From Marisa cornuarietis (Eukaryota; Mollusca; Gastropoda; Architaenioglossa; Ampullariidae), in NCBI GenBank assembly GCA_004794655.1, contig SMMW01000540.1, positions 957,501 to 1,021,500 of the forward strand: a DNA stretch of 64,000 nt. Direction: 5' to 3'. Below, one piece after another: positions 1-8,600 of this stretch; position 1 is the first letter of the stretch; every line of letters begins with the position of its first letter. The notes beneath the pieces are model-generated. The model worked only from the letters and a program-made list of their open reading frames with translations. It did no database searches and was not told the origin of the DNA. The position numbers and the translations under genes are program-made.

Positions 1-181
1 TAAAATGTTTCACTCTTTCTAACTTTAAGAACGTTGGTTTTTCTAGCCTGTTATTTTCTTGGGGTTTTCTTTTCGTCTTCTTTCTCTGTACCCCACCCAC
101 CCCCATCAAGATCTTTCTTTCGCTTGCTTCTCTTCATGTTGTCCACCCTGCGTTGTGTACCGCCACGACATCAGAAGGAAA

Positions 182-435
182 CCCAGACACTTAATCCTCA
201 AAATGAAATTTCAACTCAAGAAATTATGAAGTAAATGAAAAATTTAATTCAAATTCAAATAATTATTTTCATGTAAACATCAAAATAAGTTTGACAATTA
301 AAATAATACTTAGCTTCAACATTTATAACATTGGGGGCATTTTTGAGGATTAAGTGTCTGGGGATTAAATGTCTGGGGATTAAATGTCTAGGGGATTAAG
401 TGTCGGGGATGAAGTGTCTAGGGATTAAGTGTCCG
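182..435. repeat. 23-bp perfect inverted repeat and 15-bp tandem array
   Basis: The stretch 182-204 is the exact reverse complement of 340-362 (core GACACTTAATCC / GGATTAAGTGTC). The right arm opens an array of about six degenerate copies of GGGATTAAGTGTCT running to 435. The arrangement suggests a foldback-type or MITE-like element. Confidence 0.75.
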
Positions 436-1470
436 GTCACCATCAGAAGGTTGAAGTCGGGGTCGGTCTGCCTCTCCACTCACGGCGCCCTTGGTGCTGG
501 ACAACCTGACAGAAAGGTTGGCGGAAGGGTCGGGTGGAAGGGAGTGGGGTAGTCTTATTAACCAAAATAATTGTATGCGCCGATGAAATCGCGCGTCCGT
601 AAAACATCTGCGAGTTTGAAGAGAAGAACAACTTTTCCAACGCGATTTTTAAAAAAAGTCGAAGCAGATAAGACGAAGACTATATCTTCTTAGGTTTATT
701 ATACATGAGAGCGTTCGTGCACTTGAGGCTGTTTTCATGTGAGGATGTATGCGTGTGATGAAGTGTGGCCTCAAGTGTCAATTGGACGATTGGATCTAAC
801 GGGTATTTTTAATTACAGTTATCGTGTGCGGATCGCTAATTGTAGAAACCGATGAAAGAAGGAAAAACGTAGTTTCTTCACTCAGGGAAGAGGGGGAAAA
901 CCAGTTAACAGAAAGGAAGTTCTGTGGGTAACATATCTCAGGAAAATATGTCATCCCACACTTGATTACGCTCGTCAAGATAACAATCCGCGGAAGGGCT
1001 TCTCCATCAGTTCCTGGCAAAAACATGTTGCGCAACGAGATTTGTTCGAGGGTCTGGCAAACAGTGACGTAAACAACAAATGCACGTGCTCTGGCGGACC
1101 TGTCCGGAAACTGGAAGAAGCTGGCATTGGCAGCAGGAGACAGGAGGGAGACAGGGTGACCTGCATGAGTCGAAGACTTGCCAACACCGTGCGTTCACAT
1201 TGTTCAGGGAATGACAAGACAGACGCCACCTGGAGGTCCATGTCACAAAGTTATTCTGACAGCACCCAAGACGAACAGTTTGCCTGCCTGTAAACTTGCC
1301 TTTAATGCACCCAAGAAACTCATTTATCACGAGTAATGAACTTGCCGACAAAGGCCGCATGTTGGGATGAAATTGAAAAAAAGTGTCAGAAGTTATTGAG
1401 ATAAGCAAACATGTAGTTTGAAGAAATAATACAAGTAACGTTGAAGAATAAGTCCATTTAAAAACTTTAC

Positions 1471-1744
1471 GAATCTAGAATACCGTTGACCCCCCCCTCT
1501 CTCTCTCTCTCTCTCTAGGCAGACAGACCCTCATTGTCCCAGGGGACGAATGTACCAACAGTTTTTGTGTATGGAAACGACAACAGAGTTGTTTACATGC
1601 GTCCCGTTTTGCTAAATTGGAATCTAGAATACCGTTGACTCTTTCTCTCTCCAGCCAGACAGAATCTGTTTGTCACAGGATACCAGTGTACCAACATTTT
1701 TTTTATGGAAAAGACAGCAGAGCTGTTTACACTACTTCACTCGC
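1471..1744 (+). repeat. imperfect 149-bp tandem duplication
   Basis: Both copies start GAATCTAGAATACCGTTGAC (1471 and 1620), continue with a CT-rich run ending in AG, then CAGACAGA, GTACCAACA and a shared end (GACAACAGAGTTGTTTACA / GACAGCAGAGCTGTTTACA). Confidence 0.75.
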
Positions 1745-1949
1745 GTCTCTGTGAACGGGGTAAAAATAATACACCCGTATGAACTGGGTGGTTGGAACCC
1801 TGGGTGGTTAATGGGCGGATGACTGGGTGGACAGGATGCAATTGGTGCACCTGGTGACTGGGAAAGGAGGGAAAAATGTAGACGTGTGTTTATGAAAAAA
1901 AAAACAAGAAATGCCTGCATCAAAACGAGATTATTTCTCTTGTCTGTAG

Positions 1950-2014
1950 ATTCCTCAGCTGGGACTGTTGCTCTGGCTACGAGAAGGAGGAAGGAAAGGT
2001 TGGTTGTACAAAAG
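1950..2014 (+). CDS. TGFBI-like: TGFBI-like exon: C-terminal part of EMI domain
   Basis: The frame contains WDCCSGYEKEEGKVGC, the same spacing of the paired cysteines, GYEK and the following GC as in the EMI domain of TGFBI. The exon ends in phase 1 at a weak GTTTGT donor and joins the next exon exactly, giving VKPLGNLLETAG. The acceptor may be at 1949 or 1958; both keep the frame. Confidence 0.72.
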
Positions 2015-2279
2015 GTTTGTCTTTCCCTCCTATTCCACTCTTGTGAATGTTATTATTTGTTAGATGTATTTCCCCCTGTTATTTATGTTGTATTATATAG
2101 TGTGGGTGCAGCTACACATTGTTTATACATGTTGTGTAGTCTGAATGTGAGTTTGATACATCTGCTTGGAATGACCAAGGGCCTTCTTAACCGTAGACAT
2201 TGACAAAGCGTTGAACCTCCGAAGTCCCCCCCAGTCCCTTAGTCCCACGTTTTTACCAATTTCTTCAGGACATTTTCGT

Positions 2280-2341
<62 letters not shown>

Positions 2342-4780
2342 AGATTTGTATACTCATCTATCCTTTGCCAAATGTTGGCCAAAGTTCCAAATGTTCGCCT
2401 CCAAACAAGATTTATTTCTGTGGCCATCTCACACAGCTTGGCTAAATGTAATCAACGATATTTTCCCGATTAAGAAGGGTGATGTTCTTAACAATTTATG
2501 CAAAACATCTTATTGTGAGAAAAACTAAATTAAAAGTTTCACACATTAAAATGTTTGTGATAAACTTTTCCTCGTTTCTTTAACTTTTCCATGTGGTTTC
2601 TTAACTGTATTTTTTTTCTTCCCATTTATGAGCGTTACCCTCACAAATATTCCGTTTCCCATCTGCGTGTTTAATTTTTCGCATGATTTGAGCAATATTT
2701 CATTTTTGCGCCGTTGATTAAACCTTTTTTTAATATCGTTTTCTCTTGGGAAGAAGTTCCCCAAATAAAAAAACATGTTTCCCTTAGGAAAGCAAAAGAA
2801 GGGCTGGAGTTGATGGATGGGGAGGTGGTTTAGAATGCACTTAGAGAACATGTGGGTAGCTGAGAACTTTCCCCCTGTGTTCCGAGCTCGTTTTGACGGC
2901 AAAAGGGCTGTGTAATGATGCTGTGATGTCCTATGAATTCCAGTCAAACCATTGGGAAATCTTCTGGAGACGGCCGGAGACTTGGGTCTGTCGCTCTTCT
3001 CTCAACATGCTGAGCGCAACAATCTGTCCCACACTCTGCGCCATGATGGCGCCTTCACAGTCTTCGCTCCTGCCAACGAAGCATTCGGCCAGACGACTTC
3101 CTACGAGAGGTAAGATGCACAAAAATATTAAATGAATGTTCTGAGGGTGCACTTCACGCACTAAGGTCAAGATAATGAGCCGTTAAACAACAACGGCAAA
3201 ACTGTGTTCTCGAACGCCTTCGTGATTACGTGAATCGTTTATTTGAAAACAGGGGCGGGTGAGCAAATTTCACAGGAACAAAATTAAAAAAAAAATACTC
3301 TCATTTGTACCTTAATGAACCCACTTTGATGTTTCACTCACATGTGCAGATTTGCACCGGTGACTTCAGTAAAGACCCATAACAACAGCAGGTGACTACT
3401 TAAAACCCTCGCGAGGCCAGAAAGACGAGGTGTACACGAAGGGTGCATCTCGATCCTGTTTAGTGCCCGTATCGTTGTTACCACTCCACCCCACCCGACC
3501 CTAGAGTACATCTGTGCCCCAGTCAGCGCCCGCACCTCCACATATGTTTCAATTATCACACTTCTTCATACAAACTTGTGTTTCAATAATCGGCTTTAGC
3601 TTGTCTCACAGACTTGTGTCCCAGTCACAGACTTGTGTCCCAGTCATCGCCTTCATCTTGTCTCACAGACTTGTGTCCCAGTCATCTCCTTCATCTTGTC
3701 TCACAGACTTGTGTCCCAGTCATCGCCTTCATCTTGTCTCGCAGACTTGTGTCCCAGTCATCTCCTTCATCTTGTCTCACAGACTTGTGTCCCAGTCATC
3801 GCCTTCTTCAGGTCTCACAGACTTGTGCTCCATGATGGCGTGCATTTCTTTAGAAAGTCAGTGGACCATTGCAACACAGAATAGCAGCTGCTCACTGTCC
3901 CGTTACCTTTTGCCATGTTTTGCCCCACCAAAGTCGACGATGAATAGAAAAGGCAAATGTCTGAACAGAACAAATGACCCGGCCTCGCTTTTAAGCATCC
4001 TGGGATGAACAAACTACCCAGTAGCCTAATTCTTCTCATTAATGCGAAGACTCTGAGTATACCGTCACACCTTCTACCTGTTACGGAGATAATGAGGCAG
4101 ACAGTCGGTCCAACCCCTTCCATTGATTAGCTGGTATGTGAAGGTGAGCTGTGTTACCTTTAGGCCCTCTTCTCAGTTTAGACGCATCGCAAATCTTCAT
4201 TTCCTCCCATCTGCACGGCCGGGGCCATATACACTCTGCTATCAGCGAGCTTTGATACTGCCATGGAGAAAAATAACTGGGTAGGGGCAGGGGTGGGTAA
4301 CGGACGGGGCATAAATAGACCGAGGCAGCAAAAAAGAACTGACAAATAGAAAAATGATGTTTGGCTGTAAGGTCGTTCTTTTTTTTATTATACCATTGAT
4401 TTATTCTATCTTTTAAAGGTAAATAACAAGTATCTGTGTGTTGATAGTAAACCACTAGCTGTCCACTCAAACTCTGCTTCTGCTCACTCAGTCACCCACT
4501 TGTTTGTTTACCAGGAGCCTGCTGAACCCCGCTGACGGCGCCCAGTCCCTGCTGCTGTACCACGTGGCGCCGGGTAAGCTGACCCTTGACACGTTTCACA
4601 CGCGCAACCAGAACTTTGTCACATTGTATGAGGACAAGAGGATCAGGGTCAACAAATATGCTTACGGGGTGAGTGCTGCTCCCTTGTTGGTGGAGGACTG
4701 ACTGAGAGCTAGAGTGTAGAGGTCTCAGCTGTCCACGGTCTCTGTCTTCCGAAATTTATTTGTATATGAAATTAACACTA

Positions 4781-4857
<77 letters not shown>

Positions 4858-5546
4858 TCCAGATTCCTTACCCAGAGAGCTCTTTATCTCCGGATAATCT
4901 AGACCCCCAGTGCCTAGCCAAGATCCTTCTGATGAAAGAAAAAATGTTGGATATGTTTCTTTGGGAAACATCAACGCAACAAATATTACACACACCAGCT
5001 TTATGCACCTGTCTCTGGTCCTTGTCATGTTAGACACAGTTTGATTACCTATTTTACATGTCACGTGACACTTTCAGCGCCCTCCTCACCCTGCTCATGA
5101 TTTATTGTGCATTTGCCAGGAAAATCAAAAGCATATGTCGGAGCCATAAAATGTAAGGATATCCAATTTCGTATTTCCATTGTAGGTGGCGACGGTAAAC
5201 TGCGCACGCATCATACGAGCTGATGAAAAGGCCACCAACGGAATAATACACGTCATCGATGAGGTGAGCTGCCATGTGATAGGAAGCAAACCTCGCGCTG
5301 GGTTTCGACGAATGTTTTGCAACATTCCGCGTGAGTTGAACGTGAAACGTGAGACGGGTCTGCAGATTGAAAACGTTCACCGACTGGGCAGACTACAGTT
5401 CCTCGGCAAAATATTGGCTGCACTTAACCACTTTAATTACATCAACCACTTACCACAGTCAATGATCGCATGAGTAGGGCGCGTAAGGACTAGTGCATGT
5501 GTGTGTGCGTGTGTGTGATTCAAGATTCAATTTATTTATTCCAGGG

Positions 5547-5601
<55 letters not shown>

Positions 5602-8600
5602 TTCAAGATTCAATTTATTTATTCCAGGGCATGTGTGTGTGTGGAATGAGAGAAAAAAAGATGTGTGCGCAATATTGCACGTGCATGTCACTGTTTTTGC
5701 GCGCGCGCCTTTCGAAAATAGACTGTGGCAGACAGAAATCTTAAGTGAAGCCGTGTGAAGTTCTCTAGGAGATTTTAAATATTTCTTTTTCTTTTTGTTC
5801 TTTCACCTGATTGCTCTTACTTTCAAGTAACTTGCATCTGAAACATCTAACGATCCTAAGATAGTTGATTTTTCTAATTTTTTTGTTCTCCGTCTCTTCC
5901 ATCAGTGTCCAAATAAACAAAAGAAAAAAAAAGCTGAAAGACAAATGTGTATTTAGTAAAGAAAATGTCACTGTATCAGAAAGTGGGCTTTAAACTGATC
6001 TTGAGACTCAGCACAGAAAAATTTGTGTTCTAAGCTATTGCGTTCTTTTGCTCTCCTCGGTAACAGCACTCGGCACACGGAGAGAGAGAAGAGAGAAGAG
6101 AGGACTTCTGCGCGCTTTCCGATGTACACACCGCATAATGCAAGGCTAAGAGTATCAAGATGCACAACTTTGGCTTTTTTTTCTTAACCTCCTCATGCCC
6201 TACTTCATTCTTATGAGCAGCAGCTGGAACTGACATTTTTGTGTCCTACATCCACTCTATCATTGACGATAAAGATGCGCGCGCATGTAGACAGGACAGG
6301 TTTGTTGTATCTAATAGATGTGCCGTTACAGGAAGGCGATACTTGACGATAATAGACACAAGATGTATCGGTAATCTGCTTTTATGTGCCTGTTTGTTTG
6401 AGTTTTTAAAAAATTCATTTAATAGTTTGTTTACCTGAAGCTGCTGCTTAGCCTGTGCACGCTGCTCAGAAAACCCTCCGCCTTGTTTTACGGACGTGTC
6501 TATGACTTTTACAAAATTCCTTGGTTTTATTAAGGTATCATTAGTCCTTAACATGTATGTCTATTTTTATTGAAGGATCTCTAGTCGTTAGAAAGATCCG
6601 CTAATTAATATAAAATTTTGCCTTTAAAAAATCCCACTAGTATCATGGGCATCAATCTGATGATTAAAAAAATCGCGCCACTTTCATGAACGTTTTTCTG
6701 GGTTTAGAAAATTCCGCTAGTTTTATGGAGCTATATATATGTGGCCTTGAAACAGTTTTGTTTCACTCTAGCCTTTAGAATGTATTTTAAAGGGCCTTTA
6801 AAAAAAATGCCTCTAGCTTTATGGGGCGACCTCTGACCCTGGCTTCTGCATGTTGCCAAAAGGGTGGGTGGAGAAGATTGTGGCTGACAAGAGTGATGCC
6901 ACTGTGCAGGTGGTCAAGCCTCTGGACCTTCAGGGCAATCTGGCGGAGCGGATTTTCTCGGACGACAAGTATTCGCAGTTCCAGCTGGCGTTGTTCGTGG
7001 CCGACATGATCAACCAGCTGCGCCAGACGGACCGGACCTTCACCGTGCTGGCCCCCACCGACCAGGCATTCGCCAAGCTGCCCAGAGAGATCCTCGACCT
7101 CATCCTCACCGACGCCAACACCGCAGAGAGTGAGTTGGCGCTCACGAAGACTCGACCACAGGCATTCGTGCTGACATTTCTTAGACTGTCTCGTTGACTG
7201 TCTCTACATCTTCCTGCCTTAACTTTAGGTCGAGGTAGAGGAATGCGTTTGAGCATCACGTGGTCTGACAACAAATTTACAATTAGCGAAAACATCTAAC
7301 GATCCAGAAAAACTTTCCTAGATTATATTCATTAAAAAATTTTCTACATTGTATTTATCAAAAACCTATTTATCTTAATCATTATAAACGTGTTCACATT
7401 ATTTTTATTGTAAAGGTTTCTACATTATATTGATTATAAACATCTTAACATTTTATTCTTTATAAATGTGTCTATAATAGTAACCCATCCTCTTCTTCTT
7501 GTTTGTCCTTCTTAATTCTTCTTCTTTCACCTTTCTCGTCGTTACCTAAATAATTTTTTTTTACATTTTTTAGTTTACTGCCTGGATTTATACTCTCAAT
7601 TTTGTGACGAGACAACGGAGGGCGTTTCAGAATCACTTAATAAACGTGAAGGCAATTATAGCAATTATCCAATGAAAATATCAACTAAAAATTTACACAT
7701 TGCGATAACTTCCTGCTTGTTTTTTGTCTTCTTTCTCTTCCTCATCTTCATCCAGTGTAATATTGCGCAGCACATGCATTGACACGAAATCCCAATCTAC
7801 GCCGTAAATGCTTTTCTTAATCAGAAAATTAATTTTTGACAAAGTTTGTATACAAGCGTCATTTAAAATCTTTGCCAGACTTGTTCAAACGTTGATCCTC
7901 TATCTGTCAGTTAAAATCTGTTCATGATCGTATGACTAGACAGCCGTGTCACTGAGCATGCGCCGCGAACTGTCCCCAGAGGTAATCAAGCGTCACGTGG
8001 TGCGCGGCGTGTACTGCGGTGACGCCATCGTGGTGTCGGTGGGGCTGAAGACGCTGGACGACAGCCGCGTGCTGTTCCGCTGCACACGCAACGGTCTCTA
8101 CGTCAACGGCGCCCGCGTGGTAGACCGCGACCTCCTGGCCACCAACGGCGTCATCCACGGCATCGACAGGGTCCTGCTGCCGGACTCAGGTACATCGCAG
8201 CTGAGTCTTACTCACTCTCTTTGAGTGTGTTAGGATCACGTGCTCTTTCTTTGGCTGTTTTCTTTCTTTCTTTTCTAGGGTTACCCTGCTTTTACTTCGT
8301 TGTGCTTGATTTGGGTAGGCCGCCTGGCATCCCCACGAAAATAGAGCAGACAGGTTGGATTGAGTATGTAATATATACTACATAGTGAACCATGATCAGT
8401 GAGATGTGTGGTCCAAAGTAGGTTTGGCGTGTTCTGTGTGACAGTGCGGCAGCCCACAGACCTGCTGGACGAGATGAATGTGAAACAGTTCATGGCGCTG
8501 GTCCGGCGAGCGGGGCTGGAGCACAAACTGAACAACGTCTCCAACGTCACCATCTTTGCCCCCACGGACAAGGCGCTGGACGGTAAGTGTCCGCTGATGA

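Larger units (their letters stand above)
1..1949. other. no gene recognised; repeats only
   Basis: Searched on the plus strand for the missing signal peptide and first EMI half of the adhesion gene without success. It contains a 23-bp inverted repeat with a short tandem array (182-435) and a 149-bp tandem duplication (1471-1744). Other short ORFs here resemble nothing I know. Confidence 0.5.

Noticed and set aside
443..640. Stretch reading LVLDNLTERLAEG on the plus strand, considered as a FAS1-type exon
   Set aside because: No FAS1 motif, upstream stop in frame, no matching splice sites.
1007..1408. 133-codon minus-strand ORF with many Cys, considered for an EMI or other Cys-rich exon
   Set aside because: Cys spacing fits no domain I know and the plus strand shows no EMI start either.
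3514..4008. 164-codon plus-strand ORF and two overlapping ORFs rich in SQSSPSS and SHRL
   Set aside because: They run through the 38-bp minisatellite in an intron; several frames are open because of the repeat.
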